Shown: positions 29,501 through 43,360, counted from the first letter of the stretch. The stretch is 64,000 nucleotides of DNA from Chionoecetes opilio (GCA_016584305.1 JACEEZ010020397.1:1-64000); one strand, 5' to 3'. Numbers and translations: made by a program. The notes: generated from the letters alone by a model not told the origin.

Positions 29501-32500
29501 GTGCATTTTTTTCAGTGCATTTTTTTCAGTGCATTTTTTTCAGTGCATTTTTTTCAAAGTGCATTTTTTTCAAAGTGCATTTTTTTTAGTGCATTTTTTT
29601 CAAAGTGCATTTTTTCAGTGCATTTTTTTCAGTGCATTTTTTCAAAGGGCATTTTTTTCAAAGTGCATTTTTTTTTTAGTGCATTTTTTCAAAGTGCATT
29701 TTTTTCAGTGCATTTTTTTCAAAGTGCATTTTTTTTTAAAGGGCATTTTTTTCAAAGTGCATTTTTTCAGTGCATTTTTTTCAAAGTGCATTTTTTTTAA
29801 AGGGCATTTTTTCAAAGTGCATTTTTTTCAAAGGGCATTTTTTTCAAAGTGCATTTTTTCAAGTGCATTTTTTTTCAAAGTGCATTTTTTTCAGTGCATT
29901 TTTTTCAGTGCATTTTTTTCAAAGTGCAATTTGTTTCAAAGTGCATTTTTTTCCAAAATGCATTTTTTTCAAAGTGCATTTTTTTCAAAGTGCATTTTTT
30001 AAAAATGCATTTTTTTCAAAGTGCATTTTTTTCAAAGTGCATTTTTTTCAAAGTGCATTTTTTTCAAAGTGCATTTTTTTCAAAGTGCATTTTTTTCAAA
30101 GTGCATTTTTTTCAAAATGCATTTTTTTCAGTGCATTTTTTTCAGTGCTTTTTTTCAAAGTGCATTTTTTTCAGTGCATTTTTTCAAAGTGCATTTTTTT
30201 CAAAATGCATTTTTTCAAAGTGCATTTTTTTCAGTGCATTTTTTTCAAAGTACATTTTTTTCAAAATGCATTTTTTTCAGTGCATTTTTTTCAAAGTGCA
30301 TTTTTTTCAAAGTGCATTCTTTCAAAGTGCATTTTTTTCAAAGTGCATTTTTTTCAGTGCATTTTTTCAAAGTGCATTTTTTTCAGTGCATTTTTTTCAA
30401 AGTGCATTTTTTTCAGTGCATTTTTTCAGTGCATTTTTTCAAAGGGCATTTTTTCAAAGTGCATTTTTTCAGTGCATTTTTTTCAAAGTGCATTTTTTTT
30501 TTCAGTTTCATTTTTTCAAAGTGCATTTTTTCAAAGGGCATTTTTTTCAAAGTGCATTTTTTCAGTGCATTTTTTTCAAAGTGCATTTTTTTCAAAGGGC
30601 ATTTTTTTCAAAGTGCATTTTTTTTAGTGATTTTTTTCAAAGTGCAATTTTTTTTAAAGTGCATTTTTTTCAGTGCATTTTTTTCAAAGTGCATTTTTTT
30701 TCAAAGTGCATTTTTTTCAGTGCATTTTTTTCAAAGTGCATTTTTTTCAAAAATGCATTTTTTCAGTGCATTTTTTTCAAAGTGCATTTTTTTCAAAGTG
30801 CATTTTTTTCAGTGCATTTTTTTTTAGTGCATTTTTTTCAAAGTGCATTTTTTTCAAAGTGCATTTTTTTCAGTGCATTTTTTTCAAAATGCATTTTTTC
30901 AGTGCATTTTTTTCAGTGCATTTTTTTCAAAGGGGGATTTTTTTCAAAATGCATTTTTTTCAGTGCATTTTTTTTAAAATGCATTTTTTTCAGTGCATTT
31001 TTTTCAAAGTGCATTTTTTTCAAAGGGCATTTTTTCAAAAATGCATTTTTTTCAGTGCATTTTTTTCAAAGTGGGATTTTTTTCAAAGGGCATTTTTTTC
31101 AAAGTGCATTTTTTTTTTAAAGGCATTTTTCAAAGTGCATTTTTTCGAAGTGCATTTTTCAAAGTGCTTTTTTTCAAAGTGCATTTTTTTTAGTGGCATT
31201 TTTTTCAATTTCATTTGTTTCAAAGTGCATTTTTCAAAGTGCATTTTTTTCAAAGTGCATTTTTTTCAAAGTGCATTTTTTTTAAAGTGCATTTTTTCAA
31301 AGTGCATTTTTTTCAAAGTGCAATTTTTTCAAAGTGCATTTTTTTTCAAAGTGCATTTTTTTCAAAGTGCATTTTTTCAAGTGCATTTTTTTCAAAGTGC
31401 ATTTTTTTCAAAGTGCATTTTTTTCAAAGTGCATTTTTTTCAAAGTGCATTTTTTCAGTGCATTTTTTTCAGTGCATTTTTTTTCAAAGTGCATTTTTTC
31501 AGTGCATTTTTTTCAAAGTGCATTTTTTTCAAAATGCAATTTTTTCAAAATGCATTTTTTTCAGTGCATTTTTTTCAAAGTACATTTTTTCAAAGTGCAT
31601 TTTTTTCAGTGCATTTTTTTCAAAGTGCTTTTTTTCAAAGTGCATTTTTCAAAGTGCATTTTTTCAAAGTGATTTTTTTCAGTGCATTTTTTCAAAGTGC
31701 ATTTTTTTTTAAAATGCATTTTTTTCAGTGCATTTTTTCAAAGTGCATTTTTTTCAAAGTGCATTTTTTTCAAAGTGCATTTTTTTCAAAGTGCATTTTT
31801 TTCAGTGCATTTTTTTTAAAGTGCATTTTTTTCAGTGCATTTTTTCAAAGTGCATTTTTTTCAGTGCATTTTTTTCAGTGCATTTTTTTCAAAGTGCATT
31901 TTTTTCAAAGTGCATTTTTTTTAGTGCATTTTTTTCAGTGCATTTTTTTCAGTGCATTTTTTTCAAAGGGCATTTTTTTCAAAGTGCATTTTTTTCAGTG
32001 CATTTTTTTTTAAAGTGCATTTTTTTCAAAGTGCATTTTTTCAAAGTGCATTTTTTTCAGTGCATTTTTTTTAAAGTGCATTTTTTTCAAAGTGCTTTTT
32101 TCAAAGTGCATTTTTTTCAGTGCATTTTTTTTCAGTGCATTTTTTTCAAAGGCATTTTTTTCAGTGCATTTTTTTCAAAGTGCATTTTTTCAAAGTGATT
32201 TTTTTCAAAGTGCATTTTTTTCAGTGCATTTTTTTCAAAGTACATTTTTTTCAAAGTGCATTTTTTTCAGTGCATTTTTTTTCAAAGTGCATTTTTTTTC
32301 AAAGTGCATTTTTTCAAAGTGCATTTTTTTCAAAGTGCATTTTTTTCAGTGCATTTTTTTCAAAGTGCATTTTTTTCAAAGTGTTTTTTTTCAAAGTGCA
32401 TTTTTTTCAGTGCATTTTTTTCAAATGCATTTTTTTCAAAGTGCATTTTTTTCAAAGTGCATTTTTTTCAGTGCATTTTTTTTAAGTGCATTTTTTCAGT

Positions 32501-35500
32501 GCATTTTTTCAAAGTGCATTTTTTTCAGTGCATTTTTTTCAGTGCATTTTTTCAAAAATGCATTTTTTTCAAAGTGCATTTTTTTCAGTGCATTTTTTCA
32601 AAGTGCATTTTTTTCAGTGCATTTTTTTCAGTGCATTTTTTCAAAGGGCATTTTTTTCAAAGTGCATTTTTTTCAGTGCATTTTTTTCAAAGTGCATTTT
32701 TTTCAGGCATTTTTTTCAAAGTGCATTTTTTTCAAAGGGCATTTTTTTCAAAGTGGGATTTTTTTCAGTGCATTTTTTTCAAAGTGCATTTTTTCAAAGG
32801 GCATTTTTTTCAAAGTGCAAATTTTTTTTAAAGGGCATTTTTTTCAAAGTGCATTTTTTCAAAATGCATTTTTTTCAAAGTGCATTTTTTTCAGGCATTT
32901 TTTTCAGTGCATTTTTTTTCAAAGTGCATTTGTTTCAAAGTGCATTTTTTCAAAGTGCATTTTTTTCAAAATGCATTTTTTTTTAAAGTGCATTTTTTCA
33001 AAGTGCATTTTTTTCAAAGTGCATTTTTTTCAAAGTGCATTTTTTTCAAAGTGCATTTTTTTCAAAGTGAATTTTTTTCAAAGTGAATTTTTTTCTAAAT
33101 GCATTTTTTTCAAAGTGAATTTTTTTCTGAGTGCATTTTTTTCAGTGAATTTTTTTCAAAGTGCATTTTTTTTTTAGTGCATTTTTTTCAAAGTGCATTT
33201 TTTTCAAAGTGCATTTTTTTCAAAGTGCATTTTTTTCAGTGCATTTTTTTCAAAGTACATTTTTTTCAAAGTGCATTTTTTTCAGTGCATTTTTTTCAAG
33301 TGCATTTTTTTCAAAGTGCATTCTTTCAAAGTGCATTTTTTTTAAAGTGCATTTTTTTCATGCATTTTTTTTTAAAGTGCATTTTTTTTAGTGCATTTTT
33401 CAAAGTGCATTTTTTCAGTGTCATTTTTTTCAGTGCATTTTTTTTCAAAAGGGGATTTTTTTCAAAGTGCATTTTTTCAGTGAAATTTTTTTTAAAGTGC
33501 ATTTTTTTCAGTGCTTTTTTTCAAAGTGCATTTTTTCAAAGGGCATTTTTTTCAAAGTGCATTTTTTTCAGTGCATTTTTTTCAAAATGCATTTTTTTCA
33601 AAGGGCATTTTTTTCAAAGTGCAATTTTTTTCAGTGCATTTTTTTCAAAGTGCATTTTTTCAAAGTGCATTTTTTTCAGTGCATTTTTTTCAAAGTGCAT
33701 TTTTTTCAAAGTGCATTTTTTTCAGTGCATTTTTTTTAAAGTGCATTTTTTCAAAGTGCATTTTTTTTTAAAGTGCATTTTTTCAAAGTGCTTTTTTTCA
33801 GTGCATTTTTTTCAAAGTACATTTTTTTTTCAAAGTGCATTTTTTCAGTGCATTTTTTTTCAAAGTGCATTTTTTTTTAAAGTGCATTTTTTTTTAAAGT
33901 GCATTTTTTTTCAGTGCATTTTTTTCAAAGTGCATTTTTTTTAGTGCATTTTTTTCAAAGTGCATTTTTTTCAGTGCATTTTTTCAGTGCATTTTTTTCA
34001 AAGGGCATTTTTTTCAAGTGGGATTTTTTCAGTGCATTTTTTTCAAAGTGCATTTTTTTCAAAGTGCATTTTTTTTTAAAGTGCATTTTTTCAAAGTGCA
34101 TTTTTTTCAGTGCATTTTTTTCAAAGTACATTTTTTTCAAGTGCATTTTTTTCAGTGCATTTTTTTCAAAGTGCATTTTTTTCAAAGTGCATTTTTTCAA
34201 AGTGCATTTTTTTCAGTGCATTTTTTCAAAGTGCATTTTTTTCAGTGCATTTTTTTCAAAGTGGGATTTTTTTCAGTGCATTTTTTTTTAGTGCATTTTT
34301 TTCAAAGGGCATTTTTTTCAAAATGCAAATTTTTTCAGTGCATTTTTTTCAAAGTGCATTTTTTTTAGTGCATTTTTTCAAAGTGCATTTTTTTCAAAGG
34401 GCATTTTTTCAAAGTGCATTTTTTCAGTGCATTTTTTCAAAATGCATTTTTTCAAAGGGCATTTTTTTCAAAGTGCATTTTTTTCAGTGCATTTTTTCAA
34501 AGTGCATTTTTTCAAAGTGCATTTTTTTCAAAGTGCATTTTTTCAGTGATTTTTTTCAAAATGCATTTTTTCAAAGTGCATTTTTTTCAGTGCATTTTTT
34601 TCAAAGTGCATTTTTTCAGTGCATTTTTTTCAAAGTGCATTTTTTTCAAAGGGCATTTTTTTCAAAGTGCATTTTTTTTTAGTGCATTTTTTCAAAGTGC
34701 ATTTTTTCAAAAGGGGATTTTTTTCAAAGTGCATTTTTTCAGTGCATTTTTTTCAAAATGCATTTTTTCAAAGTGCATTTTTTTCAAAGTGCATTTTTTT
34801 CAGTGCATTTTTTTCAAAGTGCTTTTTTCAAAGTGCATTTTTTCAGTGCATTTTTTTTAAAGTGCATTTTTTTCAAAGTGCATTTTTTTTTAAAGTGCAT
34901 TTTTTCAAAGTGCATTTTTTCAGTGCATTTTTTTCAAAGTGCATTTTTTTTCAGTGCATTTTTTTCAAAGTGCATTTTTTTCAGTGCATTTTTTTAGTGC
35001 ATTTTTTTCAAAGTGCATTTTTTCAAAGTGCATTTTTTCAGTGCATTTTTTTCAAAGTGCATTTTTTCAGTGCATTTTTTCAGTGCATTTTTTCAAAGGG
35101 CATTTTTTTCAAAGTGCATTTTTTCAGTGCATTTTTTTCAAAGTGCATTTTTTTCAGTGCATTTTTTTCAAAGTGCATTTTTTTCAAAGGGCATTTTTTC
35201 AAAGTGCATTTTTTTCAGTGCATTTTTTTCAAAGTGCATTTTTTTCAAAGGGCATTTTTTTCAAAGGCATTTTTTTTAAAGGGCATTTTTTTCAAAGTGC
35301 ATTTTTTCGAAAATGCATTTTTCAAAGTGCATTTTTTTCAAAGTGCATTTTTTCAGTGCATTTTTTCAATGCATTTGTTTCAAAGGCATTTTTTCAAAGT
35401 GCATTTTTTTCAAAGTGCATTTTTTTTTAAAGTGCATTTTTTCAAAGTGCTTTTTTTCAAAGTGCATTTTGTTCAAAGTGCATTTTTTCAAAGTGCATTT

Positions 35501-38500
35501 TTTTCAAAGTGCATTTTTTTCAAAGTGCATTTTTTTTCAAAGTGCATTTTTTTCAAAGTGCATTTTTTCAAGTGCATTTTTTCAAAGTGCATTTTTTTTA
35601 AAGTGCATTTTTTTTTAGTGCATTTTTTTCAGTGCATTTTTTTCAAAGTGCATTTTTTTCAGTGCATTTTTTTCAAAGTGCATTTTTTTCAAAATGCATT
35701 TTTTCAAAGTGCATTTTTTTTTAGTGCATTTTTTTCAAAGTACATTTTTTTCAAAAGTGCATTTTTTTCAAGTGCATTTTTTTCAAAGTGCATTTTTTCA
35801 AAGTGCATTTTTTTTAAAAATGCATTTTTTTCAGTGCATTTTTTTCAAAGTGCATTTTTTTCAAAGTGCATTTTTTTTTAGTGCATTTTTTTCAAAGTGC
35901 ATTTTTTCAAAATGCATTTTTTCAAAGTGCATTTTTTTCAAAGTGCATTTTTTTCAGTGCATTTTTTTCAAAGTGCATTTTTTCAGTGCATTTTTTTTCA
36001 AAGTGCATTTTTTTCAGTTTCATTTTTTTCAGTGCATTTTTTTCAAAGTGCATTTTTTTCAAAGTGCCCTTTTTTTCAGTGCATTTTTTTCAGTGCATTT
36101 TTTCAGTGCATTTTTTCAAAGGGCATTTTTTTTAAAGTGCATTTTTTTCAGTGCATTTTTTTCAAAGTGCCTTTTTTTCAAAGTGCATTTTTTTCAAAGT
36201 GCATTTTTTTCAGTGCATTTTTTCAAAGTGCATTTTTTTTAAAATGCATTTTTTTCAAAGTGCATTTTTTTTAAAGTGCATTTTTTTCAGTGCATTTTTT
36301 TCAGTGCATTTTTTTCAAAGTGCATTTTTTTCAGTGCATTTTTTTCAAAGTGCATTTTTTTTTAAAGTGCATTTTTTTTAAAGTGCATTTTTTTCAGTGC
36401 ATTTTTTCAAAGTACATTTTTTTCAAAGTGCATTTTTTCAGTGCATTTTTTTCAAAGTGCATTTTTTCAAAATGCATTTTTTCAAAGTGCATTTTTTTCA
36501 AAGTGCATTTTTTTCAGTGCATTTTTTTCAAAGTGCATTTTTTTCAAAGTGCATTTTTTTTTCAGTGCATTTTTTTCAAAGTGCATTTTTTTCAAAGTGC
36601 ATTTTTTTTTAAAGTGCATTTTTTTTCAAAGTGCATTTTTTTCAGTGCATTTTTTTCAAAGTGCATTTTTTCAGTGCATTTTTTTCAAAGTGCATTTTTT
36701 TCAGTGCATTTTTTCAGTGCATTTTTTCAGTGCATTTTTTTCAAAGTGCATTTTTTTCAAAGTGCATTTTTTTTCAGTGCATTTTTTTCAAAGTGCATTT
36801 TTTCAGTGCATTTTTTTTCAGTGCATTTTTTTCAAAGGGCATTTTTTTCAAAGTGCATTTTTTTCAGTGCATTTTTTTCAGTGCATTTTTTCAAAATGCA
36901 TTTTTTTCAAAGGGCATTTTTTCAAAGTGCATTTTTTCAGGGGCATTTTTTTTAAAGTGCATTTTTTTCAAAGGGCATTTTTTTCAAAATGCATTTTTTT
37001 CAAAGGGCATTTTTTCAAAATGCATTTTTTCGAAGTGCTTTTTTCAAAGGGCATTTTTTTCAAAAGTGCATTTTTTCGAAGTGCATTTTTTCAAAGTGCA
37101 TTTTTTCAAAGTGCATTTTTTTCAGTGCATTTTTTTCAGTGCATTTGTTTCAAAGTGCATTTGTTTCAAAGTGCATTTTTTTCCCAAAATGCATTTTTTT
37201 CAAAGTGCATTTTTTTCAAAGTGCATTTTTTTCAAAGTGGCATTTTTTTTCAAGTGCATTTTTTCAAAGTGCATTTTTTTCAAAATGCATTTTTTTCAAA
37301 GTGCATTTTTTCAAAGTGCATTTTTTTCAAAGTGGGATTTTTTTTAAAGTGCATTTTTTTTAAAGGCATTTTTTTCAGTGCATTTTTTTCAGTGCATTTT
37401 TTTCAAAGTGCATTTTTTCAGTGCATTTTTTTCAAAGTGCATTTTTTTTCAAAGTGCATTTTTTTCAAAGTGCATTTTTTTCAGTGCATTTTTTTCAAAG
37501 TACATTTTTTTTTAAAGTGCATTTTTTTCAGTGCATTTTTTTCAAAGTGGGATTTTTTTCAAAGTGCATTTTTTCAAAGTGCATTTTTTCAAAGTGCATT
37601 TTTTTCAGTGCATTTTTTTCAAAGTGCATTTTTTTCAAAGTGCATTTTTTTCAGTGCATTTTTTTCAAAGTGCATTTTTTCAAAGTGCATTTTTTCAAAA
37701 TGCATTTTTTTTAAAGGCATTTTTTCAGTGCATTTTTTCAGTGCATTTTTTTCAAAGTGCATTTTTTTTAAAGTGCATTTTTTTCAGTGCATTTTTTTCA
37801 GTGCATTTTTTCAAAGTGCATTTTTTTCAAGTGCATTTTTTTTCAGTGCATTTTTTCAAAGTGCATTTTTTTCAAAGTGCATTTTTTTCAGTGCATTTTT
37901 TTCAAAGTGCATTTTTTTCAAAATGCATTTTTTTCAAAGTGCATTTTTTTTTAGTGCATTTTTTTCAAAGTGCATTTTTTCAGTGCTTTTTTCAAAGTGC
38001 ATTTTTTTCAGTGCGTTTTTCAAAGTGCATTTTTTCAAAGTGCATTTTTTTCAAAGTGCATTTTTTTCAGTGCATTTTTTTCAAAGTGCTTTTTTCAGTG
38101 CATTTTTTTCAGTGCATTTTTTTCCAAGGCATTTTTTTCAAAGTGCATTTTTCAGTGCATTTTTTCAAAGGCATTTTTTCAGTGCATTTTTTTTTAAAGT
38201 GCATTTTTTTCAAAGGGCATTTTTTTCAAAGTGCATTTTTTTCAGTGATTTTTTTCAAAGGGATTTTTTTTAAGGGCATTTTTTCAAAATGCATTTTTTC
38301 GAAGTGCATTTTTTTAAAGTGCATTTTTTCAAAGTGCATTTTTCAAAGTGCTTTTTTTTCAGTGCATTTGTTTCAAAGTGCATTTTTTCAAAGTGCATTT
38401 TTTTCAAAGTGCATTTTTTTCAGTGCATTTGTTTCAAAGTGCATTTGTTTCAAAGTGCATTTTTTTCAAAGTGCATTTTTTTCAGTGCATTTGTTTCAAA

Positions 38501-38690
38501 GTGCATTTTTTTCAAAGTGCATTTTTCTCAAAGGGCATTTTTTTCAAAGTGCATTTTTTCGAAGTGCATTTTTTCAAAGTGCATTTTTTTCGAAGTGCAT
38601 TTTTTCAGTGCATTTGTTTCAAAGTGCATTTTTTTCAAAGTGCATTTTTTCGAAGTGCATTTTTTCAAAGTGCATTTTTTTCGAAGTGCG
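26521..38690 (+). repeat. 12.2 kb minisatellite, 16-bp unit CAAAGTGCATTTTTTT
   Basis: Roughly 750 units of CAAAGTGCATTTTTTT, with 14-bp (CAGTGCATTTTTTT), AAAGGGC and AAAATGC variants. The plus-strand unit contains no stop triplet in any frame, so overlapping Phe-rich open frames appear everywhere and mean nothing. GAAGTGCATTTTT variants concentrate near the right edge, next to the flanking repeat that carries the same variant. Confidence 0.97.
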
Positions 38691-39107
38691 TTTTTGTGTA
38701 TCCTTGGCCAGTCCTTTGTGATGTAAAAAAAAAAAAAAAAAAAAAAAAAGTAGTTCTAAGACCGAGGTTGGTGAGATTTCAGTACTGAACAAAGCATTGG
38801 GAATATACAATCTATAGGACTGCTTCATCACGCCAAAGCTCTTTTTCTTAGGGTTTTACTCCTACTGATGAAAATATAAATAATAACGAAGTTGAACCCC
38901 AACTCAGATTGTCTTCATTTTATTTTAATTTAATGTTTGGAAAGTTATCCTAAGCAAATTACCGGAGCCTTTTGGTAGCGCACAGTGTCTCACATCTTGT
39001 ATTCATTATACTCATAAATATATTGTAAACTATCCTGTAAAAATGTAAAGATCTCTTGGCTGGACTAAGCCCCCAATGTTGCAAGATCCTAAATACCCCC
39101 TGGCACC
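38691..39107 (+). mobile_element. interspersed repeat flanking the 12 kb array (copy 1)
   Basis: From TGTATCCTTGGCCAGTCCTT to GCAAGATCCTAAATAC this is nearly identical, in inverse orientation, to 48841-49220. It differs mainly by a longer A-run and a few substitutions. It is the end of the TIR element described at 48835-50047. Confidence 0.85.
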
Positions 39108-39153
39108 ACGTAACCTTAACGTTTATCACTCCATAACGAGCCACAGTTACTGT

Positions 39154-39501
39154 CAGTGGCGTAGCTACGGGGGGGTGTGGTATGTACCCCCCCCCCATGA
39201 GAATCCGGTGTCCCCACTGGCCATGGCCTGTTTGACTAATCTATTTTTTTTTAACGAGGCGAAAATTCCATTCCATCATAAGGTCTTGTGCTGAAAAATA
39301 TGCCTCTGCTTACCTGATAATATGGTTAACTATGATAAAATACAACTATAATTTAGAAGAACCATACAATTCCCTTCTCCTGGCATCAAATATATCAGTC
39401 AGTAAGCAGCAAGGGGGCAGCATTTTTCACCTCGTTACAAAAATATACTATAGTGCCCCTCCCCCCATACTCAGCTGTGCCCCCCCCCCGTTGATAGATG
39501 C

Positions 39502-39563
<62 letters not shown>

Positions 39564-39570
39564 GCCACTG
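39154..39570. mobile_element. TIR element CAGTGGCGTA...TACGCCACTG with (AT)n
   Basis: Inverted 10-bp ends enclose G/C-run-rich sequence and an AT microsatellite (39503-39562). CAGTGGCGTAGC ends are typical of non-autonomous hAT-like repeats. No 8-bp duplication was found. Confidence 0.55.
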
Positions 39571-41714
39571 CTACCAAAGCAATCTAGTCCTTTAACAACC
39601 CACAAACTACGTAGCAAAAAATAGAAAATAAAAGATATTCCACCCACAATCCTCTGCGACGTTGTTAACGAGCTCGAAGTGCTAACGAACCCTATCAATA
39701 TATGCTTTAAAAAACATGCTACAAAACTATACCAACACTATTACTAACTCACATTTACTAACATTTAAGACTTAGATAACGTTACAGGTCAAGAATTATT
39801 GGTCAAAGGTCAACAGGTCAGGGCGTGGGAAGGAAATAAGGGAAAGGTTTAGTGTTTCGAAGCAGTGTCGACTTCCTTGAGTATTCCGGTCCGAGCGACA
39901 GTGGAGGGCGCGCCAGCGATCAGGCAGGGCGTGTGTGCAGGGCAGCTGGGCCTGGGAGTCAGGGGGAGGAGGAAGAAAGACGTGTGGGCAGACAGCTGGG
40001 AGGAGGTAGGGGAGGAATTTTGGCCAAACCGCTCTATTTGGTTGCTGTTGTTCATATTTGTGCAGCGTCAGGTAGTGGAGAGCTAGGGAGGGAGTGAGAG
40101 GCATAAGTGGGCTGTGGCGGATCTGAAATCTCATTGGCCACCCCAGCCAGATCTGAGTCAGAGGTCTAAGGAAACTTCAACCATTTCTTTTCAACGGCTA
40201 TGCCATGGCCACCCCACACTAGATCTGTGTCCAACCTTGGCCACCCCTGTCACCATGTCTTGGCGGCGCCACTGTGAGAGGGAGGGAGTGAGTGAGAGCT
40301 TACGTGTGATTTGAAGTTGTTTAGTCCTCCCTGCAAAGTAATGGCTGTTGCCTCGTTATCTTTGTACCTTATATAACGTCAGATTGGCTATAGCCGGTGG
40401 CGTGGCTGCGGGGGGAGGGGGGAATGTCGGGGGCTGTGTGCGGCCGCTGCGCGCTGCGCTCAGCGCTCCCAAAAAATAGCTATATAATAAAAAAAAATGC
40501 TTCTAGAAGTTATTTACCTTATATATTATGAAAAAATTGTACTGTCAAGCCAAAAAATCACTGTCTAACAAAAAAATCACAAGTTAAAGTAGTCTGTGGC
40601 GAGTCCTTGAGTCCTTTTTAGTCCTCCTGGCTCCATCTCCTGGTCCTCCTCCTCCTTGAACCCACAACACAGTAACTCCCACAACACAGTAAAAGGCACA
40701 AAAAGATAATCCGTACTTTAAGTCCTTTAAACTTGAAACATTAAATTAAAACTCGCACAAATTGAAAATGATCTCATCTCATGAATCAATATTTACATTT
40801 TATATGGATAACCCAGTACGTCCCTGCCTGCACACTGAGGTTATCATTGTTTTGTCATTTATACAATGACTCCTATGTACGGTAGCTTTGTTTTTACTGA
40901 GTTTGTGAAATTTTAAATAAATTATTATTATCAAAATAGTTCTTAATGATCAATGATGTAGCAAAGCAGTAAGCCACAACACAGTAAAATCCACAAAAAG
41001 ATAACCCGTCCTTTAAGTCCTCGGCACTAATTCCGCCGAGCTGGGAAACTAGTGGCGAGCACGCCGAGAGCACGTGTAACAGAACCACACGCCTGGACGT
41101 GACTGGGACTTGTTGCCACAGGTCAAAGAAAGACTGTGCACTTGCCACCAACTCCAGTGACCGACACAAGTAACTTTTGAGTATCCGGCCCCGGGTTGGC
41201 AGCGCTTTGCCGGGCTGCTATTTACTAAACCGTGCGCATTGTTGCCGCTGAATTTTTTTAGGAAAAGTCGTCTTCGATTGGAGCGCCGAAAGGAGCGCAA
41301 AATTCAAGTTGCGCTCTGCGCTCCCAGTTCAGATTTTCGCGCTCCGAATTTTGGTAGTGCGTACCAAAACACGGAACACAAATTCAGAGCGCACGCGCCC
41401 ACCTATGGGGGGAGAGAGAGTGAGTCAGTCACTACACCATAATTCACAAAACTATCAGATCAATATAATAGTATGTAGAGAAAATACTTCTAATTAGGGC
41501 TGCATCATAATTACGGTATATTCTGTATATAAAGAGAATAACAGACCCACATATACATGGAAGGAAGGAGAGCATTCATATATTTCATACATTAAAAAAT
41601 TACATATACTTTTTTTTACCAGCAATCAGTGGTTCAACATCCACCTGTGCACCAATTGTAGCTTTAATTATATTAATTTTAATATAATAATTTAATCATA
41701 GTTTTTCTCTTCTA
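39571..41714. other. intergenic, dispersed repeat fragments only
   Basis: 39840-40100 is GC-richer with short open frames but no recognisable protein. The motif CACAACACAGTAA plus CACAAAAAGATAA occurs at 40665-40720 and again at 40976-41010, so a repeat family is present. No gene can be supported. Confidence 0.5.
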
Positions 41715-43110
41715 CAGGCTTGCGCGGATTATCTCTGAGCCAGAATCCGTTCATCGAGATTTACCGCGCAGATTTAAAGTTGCTTCCCATGCTATAAAAA
41801 AATGCAGAAGGCATGAATCGTATGTCTGACAGCGACGTACATCATCTTGCACACTCACCGGTGTGTGGGAGGCTCTCCTCCCTCCATAGGCGGTTGACAG
41901 TTTGCATGATTTTGAACTTATAGCCTCCAGCGTTCCCCTACATCCCGTGTTTTTGCTGGATTACATAATGGGTGGAAAACATACGGATGGCACAACGATT
42001 CAAGCAATCATTGATCTTTACAAGGCTGGGATCAATAATAAGGACATTTGCAAGCTTAAAGGACTAAAGCTTAGAACAGTGCAAAATTTGATCTGTCGAT
42101 TTAAGGCTGGCGGAGAGGTGAATCTCCCGCTCCCAAAAAAACAACCGGGGAAACAAAAAAAAACGTGTAACAGAACCAGGAACATGTTAAGGCGACAGCT
42201 TGATGCCAATCCCAGCCTTACAGCCAGAGAACTGAAGGAACAAAATCATACTCTTCTTGGTAATGTGTCGCTTCGTACTGTATAGGAAACTTTGAAACGT
42301 GACCTTGGCTACAGGTGTTACCGGGCGCGGAATAAGCCACTGATAAATGACCGGCAGAGGAAGAAAAGACTTAACTTTGCAAAGAAATACAGAGATTGGC
42401 CTCTCGACAAGTGGCGGGCTGTGCTGTGGAGTGACGAAAGCACATTTTGTGTGAGTGGAGGAGGACCAGCAAAAGTGTACCGTCGCCCCGGCTCAGACCT
42501 CACCGAGCCTCGCTACACACGAAAGACCACAAAACACCCTCCCAGTTTAATGGTGTGGGGTTGCTTTTCTTTTTATGGTATTGGGAACTTAGTTGTTTTC
42601 CCAAAGAACACAACTGTTAACGAAGTGGTGTATTTTGATCTTTTAAATGACCACCTGGAGGACTGCTTTGAAAAGACACAGGCACAGATTTTCCAACAGG
42701 ATGGAACATCCTGCCACACAGCTCGAGATGTGATAGACTGCTTGATGACAAGGCTTGATGACTGCAAGATTGGGAGAATAGATGACTGGCCAGGTCCCGA
42801 TATATCGCCCATAGAAAATCTTTGGGCCATCATTAAAGGCAAACTCCGCTCACGTGACACCTCTACACTCCCCAAGCTTGAAATGGAGCTCCGAAAGTGT
42901 TGGGAAGAATTTAAGCCTGAGTTCCTTCAAAATCTTGGTGACAGTGTACCACGTTGCCTTCAAAGGGTCACCAAGAGCAAGGGCTACGCAACGAAATACT
43001 AACTACAATTGTAAGTGTTGATATTCTACATTATTTTGTTATAAACATGGTGCCTCATACGTGCAAACGTTAGCTCTTCGGAGGCGTGCACTGATTATCC
43101 GCGCAGACTG
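41715..43110 (+). mobile_element. Tc1/mariner DD37E transposon
   Basis: A 1,396-bp element with TA at both ends (41713-41714, 43111-43112). The terminal inverted repeats are CAGGCTTGCGCGGATTATC at the left and CAGTCTGCGCGGATAATC at the right, on the opposite strand. It contains one transposase frame with a single internal stop. This is a complete element by structure. Confidence 0.9.
41968..43002 (+). pseudogene. Tc1/mariner DD37E transposase with one in-frame TAG
   Basis: The transposase cuts and pastes its own element at TA sites. It starts at MGGKHTDGT; an N-terminal helix-turn-helix (IIDLYKAGINNKDICKLKG) binds the terminal repeat. The catalytic triad is present: D in WSDEST, D in QQDGTSCHTA and E in SPIENLW, with 37 residues between the last two. 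Length is about 344 codons, normal for Tc1/mariner. A TAG at 42283-42285, between SLRTV and ETLKRD, is the only lesion seen; both halves are in one frame. The copy looks recently inactivated, or the stop is a base error. Confidence 0.9.
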
Positions 43111-43143
43111 TATGAAGTTGCATTAAACATTTTCAAACTATTC

Positions 43144-43360
43144 TTAACCCCTTGAGACCCAGAACGTAATTTCCATTGTAATTTGGGTGCCATTAGACGA
43201 TTTTTAGTGAATATAAGCAATATTTTATAGCTATGACCTGTTTAGTATCCTTGTCCACTAACTAATTTGGTATATTCAGTGACTTCGTTATTTTATGGCT
43301 CGACAACAGACAATTTTTATATAGCCAAGGAAAGATCTGGGCGTGAAGGGGTTGGGTTAA
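43144..43360 (-). mobile_element. piggyBac-type MITE, copy 3 (inverted)
   Basis: Reverse orientation, with TTAA at both ends and the best-preserved terminal repeats (CCCCTTGAGACCCAGA). It lies about 30 bp beyond the Tc1-like element. Confidence 0.75.

Noticed and set aside
26521..38690. MicroRNA-like seed array (CAAAGTGC equals the start of vertebrate miR-17)
   Set aside because: The match is eight bases by chance in a simple unit. No hairpin is present, and I know of no arthropod miRNA of that family.
26421..38721. Many long Phe-rich open frames (up to 610 codons) with KCIFFKVHFF repeats
   Set aside because: The 16-bp unit has no stop triplet in any plus-strand frame. The frames overlap each other, start at repeat ATGs and end at random variants.
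39796..40134. Overlapping open frames on both strands in a GC-richer segment
   Set aside because: No recognisable protein, no splice or start context, and similar length on both strands suggests composition only.
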